A stretch of 64,000 bases of DNA, taken from positions 19,000,739 to 19,064,738 of the forward strand of contig NC_033621.1 of NCBI RefSeq assembly GCF_001540865.1, read 5' to 3'. The notes under the pieces are model-generated. The model was given only the letters and a program-made list of their open reading frames with translations, was not told where the DNA came from and ran no database searches. Each line of letters opens with the position of its first letter. Position 1 is the stretch's first letter. The DNA is from Ananas comosus. Lineage: Eukaryota > Streptophyta > Magnoliopsida > Poales > Bromeliaceae. A program made the translations under genes and the position numbers. Below, in pieces: positions 11,847 through 21,915 of this stretch.

Positions 11847-12720
11847 AAAGGTCGTATATCTACTCTGAAGACTTAATTAGCCAAAAAATTTGATATAAGT
11901 TACTTAGGATCTATGAATCAGATACTTGAGATGAAGGTGCTACTAGAGCAAGTATAGGAAAGTTTGGATTTTACAAAAAGTTTATGTTTAGAAGGATTTG
12001 TGGTGCATCAATATGCGGAACACGAAGCCAGTGTTCACTCCTTTTGGATCATTACAATTGTCGGCCGAGCAATCACTAAGTACGGAAGTAGAAAGGGCCA
12101 AGATGGCTCAAGCACCATATTCATTAGCAATAGGGAAACCTATGTTTGCCATGATGTGCATGAGATCCGACATTGCTCAAGCAATGGGAGCAATTAGTCG
12201 CTATATGGCAAATTTTGGTTGTAAACATTGGAATATAGTTAAGTGGGTCCTCAGGTATTTTAGCGGCGTTGCGGATTTGTCACTCTATTATGGTTTTGTG
12301 TCTTTGGAGTGCGTCAAATATATGAATGCACATTTCACAGAAAATAGAGATAGAAGAAAGTCTACCACAAGTTACATATTCTCTATGAGCAGTGGTGCTA
12401 TTAACTGAGAGTTGAAGCTTAAGTTAGTGGTAGTTTGTAGTATATAGCGGTGACACATGCTTATAAAGAAGTCATTTGGTGGAGGAGGCTTCTAGGAGAA
12501 TTAAAAGTGAAGCAAGATGAGTCGAGGGTGGCTAATAATAGTCAAAGTAAAGTATTCTTGGTGAAAAAATCGATATTTCATTCTTGGACAAAACATATTG
12601 ACATTTGCTATCACTATTCGACAGATGTGATGGATGAAGTTCTTATCTCACTGTTGAAGATTAATACTAATGTGATTCCAACAGATATTTTGATGAAGCT
12701 GGTGACTTGACAGAAGTTTA
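11847..12720 (+). pseudogene. Ty1/copia RT end and RNase H fragment (second part)
   Basis: Continues the copia polyprotein after the nested LTR: an AKKFD...NQILEMKV block, FTKSLCLEGF, then in a shifted frame KPVFTPF, FAMMCMRSDIAQAMGAISRY, VKWVLRYFSG, RRKSTTSYIFSMSSGAI, THAYKEVIWWRRLL and FHSWTKHIDICYHY. These are the standard order of copia RT tail and RNase H motifs. Stops and at least one frameshift (near 11990) break it. The protein ends near the TDILMK block (about 12690). Confidence 0.8.
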
Positions 12721-13054
12721 GTTGGAGCACGACTGCTCTCAATTTTGAAGCTACGTTAGGAGAGTAGGAGTTGGCCAAACTTTCAATATGGCATTTTATA
12801 GTATTCAACATAGTTTTCAAATAAGAGAATTGTTGGATTATATGGAGCCATGTTTCGAGTTGATACCAGAGTAAAAACATCGAGATTTTGAAGTTACTGC
12901 ATGTCAAGTTCCTAAACTAATCATTATGTTTTGAAATCCCAACAAGTTCTAGTACTTAGGCTGAAGTTCCTCTAACCCAAGCTGTTATTAGTTGAGCTGG
13001 CAGAGGAGTATCCATTCTCATTTGTTAGTACCAATGCTCATTATGAGTACCGAT
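12720..13054 (+). other. Copia 3' untranslated remnant
   Basis: Downstream of the RNase H end; no gene and no clear polypurine tract. It leads into a short tandem repeat. Confidence 0.35.
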
Positions 13055-13499
13055 GTGTCATACGCGGAAGTATTGCAGGTTCCAGAATTTATATTTTTAG
13101 GTAGCGTTTGGTTCCGGTATAAGTAAGAACTAACTATTACAAGGATAGGTAGAAGTATGGGGATAAGAAAAATAGCGTTTGAATGAAAATTAGATTGTTT
13201 CCGGAGATAAGAAAAATAACGTTTGGATAAATAATATGGAATAAGAAAAATAATAGATAGTTATATATAGAAAATGAAGATGTTGGTGGGAATAATTATA
13301 TCCAATTATTAGAAGTAACCGAAAATTATTATTTTCGAGTAAAAAATTAACGTTTGGGTATAAAAGGGATAAGGGGTTATCCCTTATCCCTAATCCAAAC
13401 GGTGCCTTAGTGTCATACGTGCGAGTGTTGCAGGTTCCGGAATTCATATTTTTAGTGCCATACGCGGGAGTGTTGCAGGTTTCGGAATTCTTATTTTTA
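13055..13499 (+). repeat. Three copies of a 45-bp tandem repeat, split by a MITE
   Basis: Copies lie at 13055-13099, 13410-13454 and 13455-13499. Each runs GTGYCATACG...GTTGCAGGTT...GGAATT...TATTTTTA. The MITE at 13100-13406 lies exactly between copies one and two. Confidence 0.75.
13100..13406. mobile_element. Harbinger/Tourist-like MITE, 307 bp
   Basis: Left end GGTAGCGTTTGGTTCC and right end CTAATCCAAACGGTGCC are imperfect inverted repeats. The flanks are TTA on both sides (13097-13099, 13407-13409), the PIF/Harbinger target preference. AT-rich, non-coding. Confidence 0.75.
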
Positions 13500-13671
13500 G
13501 TACCAATACTCCAAATCGTAGTGAATAGGTCAAGTTGGATTTCACTCTAAGTTGGTCTAATCTTGTGCTTTGAGAATAAAGCTGGCCAAGAAATCCCTTA
13601 GAGAGGGTTTTTAAGAGGAGATCGTTGGCTAAAAGTGAATCACGGGGATTCGGGTTAATAGCGGAGATCGT

Positions 13672-13755
13672 TGTTAGGATTTCTATAATTGTGGCCCAAT
13701 TAATTTAAATTTGGATTTATTATAGATAAAGGTCAATCCTAATAAATATTGAACT
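13672..13755 (+). mobile_element. Possible start of the copia 3' LTR
   Basis: TGTTAGGATTTC follows a purine-rich GCGGAGATCG. It resembles the beginning of many plant copia LTRs and lies in the right place for the element above. It is cut off by the gypsy LTR at 13756. Confidence 0.35.
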
Positions 13756-14553
13756 TGTGAGATCCCTGGTGTTTGACTTTGGAGGCTTGCCGACAGCTCT
13801 GGAGAGTGTCGGGACAAGTCCGAGTCGCGTTGGCGTCAAATAGACGTAAAACGGACTCCGTGCGACGCGAGGGCAGCTTGTAGCGAAGAAATCTGCAAAG
13901 CTGCAGATTTCTATGCTTGCTGTACCGGTACAACCAGCGTGGCTGTACCGGTACAACCATCGCGCAGAGGATTAGCAGCTCTCGGGTTGGCTCTTGTACC
14001 GGTACAAGAGCCCGTGTACCGGTACAAGGGGGTAGGTAGAGGGTTAATTTAGTAATTCTCTTCCTCGTTTGTATCACCACTCCACCTACCTCTTTATATA
14101 GGCGTAGAGAGCTTGAGAGGGAGTTCTATTGCTGCTCCTTCTTCCCCTCTCCCTCTCTAGCTTGGTTCGACCGTGGAGGAGTTCGGTTGGAGCTCGGATT
14201 CGACACCGACGTCGCGCCGCGAAGCCGTTCGGGGATACGGTTGGGATCGTAGCGCTGCGAGGAAGCTAGGCGAGGGTNNNNNNNNNNNNNNNNNNNNNNN
14301 NNCCCTACTGCAGGTAGTTGTTGTTTTGGAGTTTATGTACATAGTTGTTTAACTCGCCAGTGCGAGTAGCCTTGTATTTTGGATTCTAGCTATGTATATG
14401 AAACTCAGTTATTTAGTTTTTGAGCGGCTCTATGCTACTGTTTGTAGTATCGTTTTTCTACAGGTTCTTTGACGCTTCGTATACAGGGAAAATTCCTTTG
14501 TATACGGCGGATCTGTCGGCGTGCCCGGGGAACGTGATATCCGGGTCGTGACA
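13756..14553 (+). mobile_element. 5' LTR of a gypsy element (contains a 25-N gap)
   Basis: Begins TGTGAGATCCCTGG and ends CGGGTCGTGACA, followed at once by the primer site. U3 holds four TGTACCGGTACA-type palindromes (about 13922, 13944, 13996, 14016). Ns fill 14278-14302. Confidence 0.75.
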
Positions 14554-14560
14554 GATTAAG

Positions 14561-14574
14561 TTGGTATCAGAGCT
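14561..14574 (+). other. Primer-binding site (initiator Met tRNA)
   Basis: TTGGTATCAGAGCT lies 8 bases after the LTR end. Confidence 0.8.
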
Positions 14575-14853
14575 TTGCTATAGGTCGTTGGGACCTAGGA
14601 AACCTAAGTTTGGCAAACCTTAGGAAAGCAAGACGCGAGAGGCGTGATATTAATTGCGAAAGTCAATGATTATTTGTTCTAACTCCTCCTAGAGTGGGGT
14701 GAGTGATTGAAGGAGTACCTGTTTTGGCCTGAGAAATTATGTTGGCTGCAGACGACATAATTTTGGAGGGAAACAGGGACCGCCTTCCAGACTTTCGTTT
14801 GATTGGGTCGAGAGTGTTTTGTCGTATCTGACCTCGATTTGTTCCTTTCAGCT

Positions 14854-15059
14854 ATGTACCGTCGCCGAGGTCGACCGTCATTGCGGGATCGTGCGGGACC
14901 TCCTGAGAGACCTGAGCAGATGGAGCAGAGTACTCGACAGGAGCAGGGTGATAGACCAGAGGCGAGTGCACCCCCTGTTGTGGAGCCGAGTGCGCGACCT
15001 AAGGCACCCCCGGATCTGAGTGCACAGCTGGCTGCCCTGACTGAGGTGACGAGGCAGCA
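14854..15059 (+). pseudogene. Gypsy gag N-terminus, truncated by assembly gap
   Basis: The frame opens at ATG 14854 with an Arg/Pro/Glu-rich start (MYRRRGRPSLRDRA...) and reaches LSAQLAALTEVTRQ before the gap. It has the same style as the gag at 25440, which has a matching SQLAALADLVTQQ segment. The rest lies in, or was lost at, the 100-N gap. Confidence 0.6.
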
Positions 15060-15159
15060 NNNNNNNNNNNNNNNNNNNNNNNNNNNNNNNNNNNNNNNNN
15101 NNNNNNNNNNNNNNNNNNNNNNNNNNNNNNNNNNNNNNNNNNNNNNNNNNNNNNNNNNN
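15060..15159. other. Assembly gap (100 N)
   Basis: Exactly 100 N. The sequence changes from a plus-strand gypsy gag to a minus-strand gypsy LTR across it, so adjacency is not proven. Confidence 0.95.
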
Positions 15160-16417
15160 GCATAGAGGAAAGTTCAACGAGTTTGAAAAGCACCACCCAC
15201 CTCGTAGGCTTTCTTAGGTGCTCCGATAATTTCCTTGGGATCTTTAGGCTCCTCGTTCTTCACCTACGGCAAAACGAAGTCAACTTAGGCCATTTTGCCC
15301 ATATCTTTACATTGGCTTTTCGTAACGTTAATCCGAGCGCACCAACGCGTCGAAAATACCCCCAATTAGGTTTCTATAGGGTCAATTGCACTTAGAAATC
15401 CCCATGAGCAAAAGCCCCAATTTGGGTGCCCTAGCTCCATAGCATCATCAAACCTAGGGTTTGATCTCATGGGAAGCAAAAGTAGCTTCAATATACTCTA
15501 AAGAGTCCATCTAAACCATTCTTAGTTCACTCCAAACCCTAGTTTGGATTCTACCATGAGAGGTGTCAAGCTCACCTTCAAGCTTCACCTCTTTTACTCA
15601 CACCATGGTCTTGATCTCAAAAGAAGCAAAAAGAAAGCTTCAAATCTCTTTAAACATCTCATTAAAATCCATTTCTAGGTCATCCAAACCCATTTCTAGG
15701 GTTTTACTACATTAGGGTTCAAAGCTTACCTTGTAAGCTCTCCTTTCTTGCACTAGAGAGGAAGAAGATGAAGTTGCTTCACTCCAATAGCTTCTTCTCC
15801 ACTTTCTTCTTCTTCTTTTCCTTCCTTTCCTTTGTCTCCTTTTTCTCCTTCTTGTCTTCTAGAGAGAGAAAGAGAGATGAGAGTGTGAGAGGGAGTGAAA
15901 TGAGAGAAATATCTCATTTACCCTCATACTAGACTCAATGGGTTGCAAAAATGCAAATAAACCCCTCAACTTTTGCTCTTTCACACTGCCTGGACTGGGC
16001 TGTTCGCGCAGGCGGGGACCGGTCTCCCCGACCAGGGACCGGTCCCAGAAAGCTCTCCCCGCGGGCAGCCAGGGCTACACGCGATGCATCCGGTCTCTCC
16101 TTGGGGGACCGGTCTCTCGGGGACCGGTCTCTCCCCGCAGGGACCGGTTCCCGAGAGCTACTTTTCTGGGACTTAGCCGATTTTTCGGCTGTCTCATTTC
16201 TCACGCGTTCGAGGACCGGTCTCTCCCACCAGGGACCGGTCCCCGAGAGCACAAAACTTGCAGAATGCAGATTTTGATTCTTTAGCTCTCGAAAACCTTC
16301 CACAACACACTTTTGATCATTTTAACACCTTCGGACTTTCCGAAGTGTACCATCCTCGCACTTTGGTTAATTTGACTAAAGTTCGATATTTACTTTCCGA
16401 ATTTTCGGTATATTACA
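15160..16417 (-). mobile_element. 3' LTR (partial) of minus-strand chromodomain gypsy element
   Basis: On the minus strand the LTR starts TGTAATATACCG at 16417, directly after a purine tract (AAAGGGGTGGAGAA, 16418-16434). It is cut by the gap at 15159. U3 carries seven ACCGGT sites within 16018-16240. The CT-rich stretch near 15740-15910 resembles an R/U5 leader. Confidence 0.75.
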
Positions 16418-16436
16418 TTCTCCACCCCTTTAAAGC
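16418..16436 (-). other. Polypurine tract
   Basis: The minus strand reads TTAAAGGGGTGGAGAA directly before the LTR TG. This is the usual plus-strand primer site. Confidence 0.65.
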
Positions 16437-16463
16437 AATTTCGTCTGCGAAATTACTCATACC

Positions 16464-17226
16464 TTAACTCGTCGACTCGAACAAATGCGGATAGTCCCGC
16501 CGTATCGTTTCCTCGAGCTCCCAAGTGGCTTCTCGCACCGCATGGTTGCTCCATTGAACTTTCACATAAGGAATTCTGCGGCTTCGCAGCTTTCTTTCTT
16601 CTCGATCGAGGATGCACACTGGGTACTCCTCATAAGACATATCGTTACGTAACTCTACGGGCTCATACTCTAACACATGTGTCGAGTTGCGAATATACTT
16701 TCGGAGATTTGACACATGGAACACATTGTGAACTCCCGCGAGTCTCGGTGGTAGCGCGAGCTTATAGGCCACCGCACCCACGTGCTCCAATATCTCGAAT
16801 GGTCCGACATATCGGGGACTTAGCTTCCCGCGGACCCCAAAACGTTTTACTCCGCGCATTGGCGATACTCTTAAGAACACGCGGTCTCCAACAGTGAACT
16901 CCAGATCTTTTCTTCGCTTGTCGGCATAACTCTTTTGCCGAGATTGCGTCGCCGCTAATCGTTGACGGGCAAGGCGAACTTTCTCCTCCGCCTCCCGTAC
17001 CACATCTGGGCCAAGGGCCGCTCTCTCGCCCACGTCGCTCCAATGGATAGGAGAACGACACTTGCGTCCATATAGTGCCTCGAAAGGCGCCATCGCTATG
17101 CTCTCTTGGTAGCTATTATTGTAGGCGAACTCCGCCATCGACAAGAAATCATTCCAACCGCCTTTATAATCGAGTACACACGCTCGAAGTAAATCCTCAA
17201 GGATTTGTATCGTCCGCTCCGACTGT
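16464..17226 (-). pseudogene. Gypsy integrase C-terminal part with chromodomain
   Basis: Reads from DGQSERTIQILEDLL through EFAYNNSYQESIAMAPFEAL, YGRKCRSP, the GPFEILEHVG SH3-like block and HNVFHVSNLRKYI to a chromodomain-like tail (YEEYPVCILD...VKVQWSNH...ATWELEE). It stops near 16466. This is the Tekay/Del-type chromovirus layout. The N-terminal part of the integrase lies beyond the solo LTR at 17232-19753, at 19759 onward. This segment itself is open. Confidence 0.9.
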
Positions 17227-17231
17227 CCATC

Positions 17232-19753
17232 TGTGAGGAAGTGAATTCTCGAAATACGAGGATTAGACTTCGATTAGAATCGACTAGTTGTCGAGTGCGT
17301 AGGCTTCGGAAAGTCCGAAGGTGATTATAATGCATAAAGTGCATTAAAGAAGGGTCCGCGAGAGCACCAGTGCAAAATCTGCACTGGAGCAGAAATGCTC
17401 TCGGGGACCGGTCCCTCGCAGGGAGGGACCGGTCCCATCAGGCTGGGCCGCGGGGGTCTCTGATGAGACCGGTCCCTGGTAGTGAGGGATCGGTTCCCGA
17501 ACGTTGGCCAAGCGAGATTAGCCGAAATTTGGCTAAGTCCCGAGAATTTAGCTCTCGGGGACCGGTCTCTCGGTCAAGGACCGGTCTCCCGGGGACCGGT
17601 CTCTCAGGCAAGGACCGGTTCCCGAACGGCGAAATTCTTCTGCCGAGATGGAAGAAGCTCTCGGGGACCGGTCTTCTGCCCCGACGCTGGGACGGCCCTC
17701 GCCTTGCGAAAACGCCCAAGTGAGGGCTGGTGTATAGATGGAAAGTAGGCCTATTGAAAAATGGATTTTTATTAGAGGTGGGTGGAGCGCGTCATCTCTG
17801 CCCAAGTGCCTCTCTCTCTTCTTACTCTCTTCTGTGGCTCTCTCTCTCTTAGACGAAAGAAAGAGAAAAGAAGGAAAGAAAGTAAGAAATGAAGAAGGAA
17901 CATCTCTTCCTCTTCTCCTCTGACTTCAAGGAGTTGACTTTTGGAGGTAGGCCTCAAAACCCTATATATGGTGGATTTTTGTAATTATGGTTTTATGTTT
18001 TAGAATGGTTTTGAATGGAACCTGAGAGGATAAATAGATGGTTCGGGACTCGCATCGAAGCCTCGCTACGCGCGGATGTTCTTCCCCGTTGCAATTCAGG
18101 GGCAACGGATTTGGGGATTTGGAATCTTAGGGTTTTTGATCTTACTTTGAGTGGTCAGAACCTAATTTGCATGCGTCCTCGAACGCGAGGAAGCGACCGG
18201 GTTATCGTTCGGTCGAGCGGGAGGGTGCGACGTCCAGGCTGAACACAAGTGCCATAATAGTTCCGTTTTGGCCGAGGAGCCTAGGCGGCTGCGAAGGCCG
18301 CAAGGACAGTTTACTATGACTTTGCGGCGTTGCTAGAGCGTTGGCTGGGGTGCGGCCGAAAGCAACCGGGGGCCCCCTATCTAATGTCCTTAAGACATTT
18401 GATGTCTTGCATCTTGTAATTCACTTGCATTATAAGGAAATGTGCATGCTTTTCCTTATCTTTCTGATGATAATTGTGAAGCATCGTACAGATCTTTGAT
18501 ATAAGTGGACTTTTGATAAGGATTAGTCGAGACTTGTGAATCCTATAAGTGCAGAGAAAAGATGGGCTCGACGGTTGCTATCTGTTAAGAGAACTAGTGG
18601 CATTCTATTTGAACTAATGAGCAAAAAGAGATGAGTGCATCTAGTTGATGGAGTAAACAAAAGAAACGAGTGGCATCTAAGTGAGTCCTAGTGTATATAA
18701 AACGTATGGACCTTGTGAGTGAAGGAAGAGACCCTAGACGGATAGGAGAGTCCTCGAGTGGAGAGGATTTGGATGCTCAGCTTTTTAATGATTGTGATGG
18801 AATCCCCACACTAAGTTGCGCTCCCGGAAGGTTGGTCAAGAGTGGGATAGCCTGATTTAGGTCCCAAAGGATGACTACTGTTTTGGGTCACCGGCATGAA
18901 CGGTCGTCAGTTCGTAAATCGCAGAGTTACCGCATTCCTTACCTTCGGAGATGGCTATAGTGAGCAATAGCTCCTTCAGGGAGCACGAGAATGAAGAAAC
19001 ATAAAAAGTGAATTGAATTGAAACGAGTAAATGGCTTTACCTTCTTGTGCATGATAGGATGGGTTAGTTGTTTATCTTATTTCATTGTAACATAGCATTT
19101 CAATATTAATGAGATGGCATAAGTAGACGTAGCTTTACTTCATAACGCATGTTAACCGCTTCTCTTATTATCATCGGAATTATCTACTTTTGCCCGCATT
19201 GACCTAGCTTTGCGGAGAGGTACGGCGGAGGTCGAGCGGCCGGAACCCACTGAACCTAAGGAAAGTTATTCTCAACCCGCCATTTATACTACAGGGCGCG
19301 AAGCACCGGAGGTCACAGCAGCGAGGATCGCGGTAAGGGCCTAGCGCCCTAGTTGCACTAGCTATCCACCCCTTTTGCATTAGCTCTACCTTTTATTACG
19401 TTTGAGAGTAGATGATGTATAGGGCGAGGTATGAGTGTTGTACTTATGTTTTGGAAGCTTGTAAAAGAAGGATTCAAATGTATAAAGAAGTTTGAGTGGA
19501 TAAATGTAATAGATAGAACCTTTCTCTCTTGATGTACTTGTATGTTTTATACTTGTATCTTGCTCTTAGTCGTCTAGCACTGTTCGTGCTCTTGCTTGTC
19601 GTGTGATCATGTATGCATTCAAGTGTTTTCCTGGGAACTTGTTGTACATGATCTCGCTGTTGGCCTAGGGCGGACAGGGGAGGTCCTGTCCGTTCGGCGT
19701 CTGTTCGACGCGCCCGAAACGGACCAAATTGGTACCGGTATCGGGGCGTGACA
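17232..19753 (+). mobile_element. Solo LTR inserted in integrase
   Basis: Begins TGTGAGGAAGTG, ends CGGGGCGTGACA, with the 5-bp duplication CCATC on both sides (17227-17231, 19754-19758). Excising it restores the conserved HPQTDGQSERT stretch of the interrupted integrase. It lies opposite in orientation to its host. U3 holds eight ACCGGT sites (about 17404-17670), so it is related to the LTR at 15160-16417. ORFs inside it have no domains. Confidence 0.9.
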
Positions 19754-19758
19754 CCATC

Positions 19759-20649
19759 AGTCTGAGGATGGAACGCTGTACTGAAGTCGAGCCGTGTGCC
19801 CAACGCCCCTTGCAAACTTTTTCAAAAATGAGATGTGAACCTGGGGTCTCGATCCGATACAATCGACACTGGAACCCCATGAAGTCTCACAACCTCGTCG
19901 AGATAAACTTGCGCCAGCTTGTCTCCCGACCACGTAGTGTGTATCGGCAAAAAGTGTGCCGATTTTGTCAATCGATCCACTATCACCCATAATGCATCGT
20001 GTCCGCCTTGCGATCGAGGCAAACCGGTAATGAAGTCCATCGCTATATCTTTCCATTTCCAAACGGGTATTGATAGACTTTGTAGCTTTCCCGCCGAAAA
20101 TCGGCGCTCTGCTTTAACTTGTTGGCACGTAAGACATTGCGCCACGAACTCCCCAATATCTCTTTTCATGCCGGGCCACCAATAATGCACTTTCAAGTCC
20201 TTGTACATTTTAGTGCCGCCGGAGTGTATACTATAAGGGGATTGGTGCGCTTCTTGCATAATCGCCCTTCGCAAGTCATTATCCTTTGGCACGCACCAAC
20301 GATTTCTAAATCGAAGTGCGCCATCGGCTCTAATGCCAAAATCCTCGGCATTGCCATTTTTAACTTCACTTCGAACCTTTTGGAGATAAGAATCCGAAGC
20401 TTGTAACTCTTTGATTCTCTCAAATAGGGTCGGTTGCACGATCAATGCAGTAAGAATGGCCGGCACTCCCGGCGCTACTACTTCCAACCCAATACGTTGC
20501 ATTTCCTTGTGCAATAGCGGCTGAGGCGTGATTGCCGTCGCTAAATTATCCGCCGACTTTCTACTTAGAGCATCGGCCACGACATTGGCTTTCCTGGGGT
20601 GGTATAGTATAGTGACATCGTAGTCCTTCAACAACTCTAACCACCGCCG
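19759..20649 (-). pseudogene. Gypsy RNase H tail and integrase N-terminal/core
   Basis: Minus-strand order: DYDVTILYHPRKANVVADALSR (RNase H end), the H2C2 zinc region (HSGGTKMYKDL...CLTCQQVK), then the DDE core with MDFITGLP and SDRDPRF. A TGA at 19822-19824 replaces the usual Trp after TSHF. The frame then continues as QGALGTRLDFSTAFHPQTDG up to the LTR junction. The domain set is complete but cannot be translated through. Confidence 0.9.
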
Positions 20650-21910
20650 CTATCGCATATTCAACTCTTTCTCGGTGAACAAGTACTTTAGACTTTTATG
20701 ATCTGTGTAGACCTCACAATGCTCACCATATAAGTAATGCCTCCAAAGCTTTAGCGCGAAAATCACCGCGGCTAACTTAAGGTCATGAATCGGGTAGTTC
20801 TTCTCGTAACTCTTTAATTGGCGCGATGCATAAGCAATGACCCGCCCATTTTGCATTAGTACACACCCGAGACCAACATACGAGGCATCACTATACACTA
20901 CAAAAGTCTCCCCCGGAGTCGGCAAAGCAAGAACCGGGGTCGACGTCAACCTGTTCTTTAACTCCTCGAAGCTCCGATCGCAATCGTCGCTCCAAACATA
21001 TTTTACTCCTTTGTGCGTGAGGCGCGTTAGTGGAGTGGTTATTTTGGCGACCCCCTCCACGAACCGCCGATAGTAGCCGGCAAGTCCAAGAAAACTGCGG
21101 ATCTCCGCTACATTCGTCGGGCGAGGCCAATCCTTGATCGCCTCCACCTTCTTCGGGTCTACTGACACTCCGTCGCCCGATATCACATGGCCCAAAAATG
21201 TGACTTCCTTCAACCAGAACTCACATTTATTTAACTTAGCATAGAGCTTCTCCTGTCTGAGTATTTGCAGCACAGCTCTCAGATGCTCTTCATGCTCCTC
21301 TTCGCTTCTCGAATAGACCAATACGTCGTCTATAAACACCACGACGCATCGATCCAACAGCGGCCTAAAGACTCGATTCATCACGTCCATAAATGCTGCC
21401 GGGGCGTTAGTAAGCCCGAACGGCATTACCGTGAACTCATAATGGCCATACCGCGTACGGTACGCCATTTTGTGCACATCCTTCGGCCTTATCTTTAGTT
21501 GATGATACCCCGATTGGAGATCAATTTTTGAATACACCTTAGACCCTTGCAACTGATCGAATAAATCGTCAATCCTCGGCAACGGGTACTTGTTCTTTAT
21601 CGTTACTTTATTCAACTCGCGATAATCTACGCAGAGTCGAAGTGTGCCATCCTTTTTCTTCACAAATAGCACCGGAGCTCCCCACGGAGACACGCTCGGC
21701 TTCACAAAGCCTTTATCGAGCAAGTCTTGTAATTGTCCTTTCAGCTCTACCAACTCCACCGGTGCCATTCTATACGGAGCCTTTGAAACAGGCGCCGCCC
21801 CGGGAATTAAGTCAATGACGAACTCAACATCCCGGTCCGGTGGCAGTCCCCGTAACTCCGCCGGAAATACATCCGGAAACTCGCACGCAACCCGGATACT
21901 TCCAAGGTCT
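20650..21910 (-). pseudogene. Gypsy protease end, reverse transcriptase and RNase H
   Basis: Starts with a pre-RT linker ([19 protein letters not shown]), then RT motifs [56 protein letters not shown] and FLGHVIS. RNase H blocks follow ([18 protein letters not shown]). An in-frame TAG at 20650-20652 replaces a Gln codon before RRWLELL. The 5' side is cut by the LTR inserted at 21916, and the gag and protease of this element are not found in the window. Confidence 0.92.
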
Positions 21911-21915
21911 GCGTG

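Noticed and set aside
14157..15196. ORFs containing runs of X
   Set aside because: Produced by translating N gaps.
15951..17805. ORFs rich in GPVS/DRSP-type repeats on both strands
   Set aside because: They read through the ACCGGT arrays in U3 of LTRs and are not proteins.
16464..21910. Endogenous pararetrovirus
   Set aside because: Domain order RT-RNase H-integrase-chromodomain with LTR, primer site and purine tract is that of a gypsy retrotransposon; no movement protein is seen.
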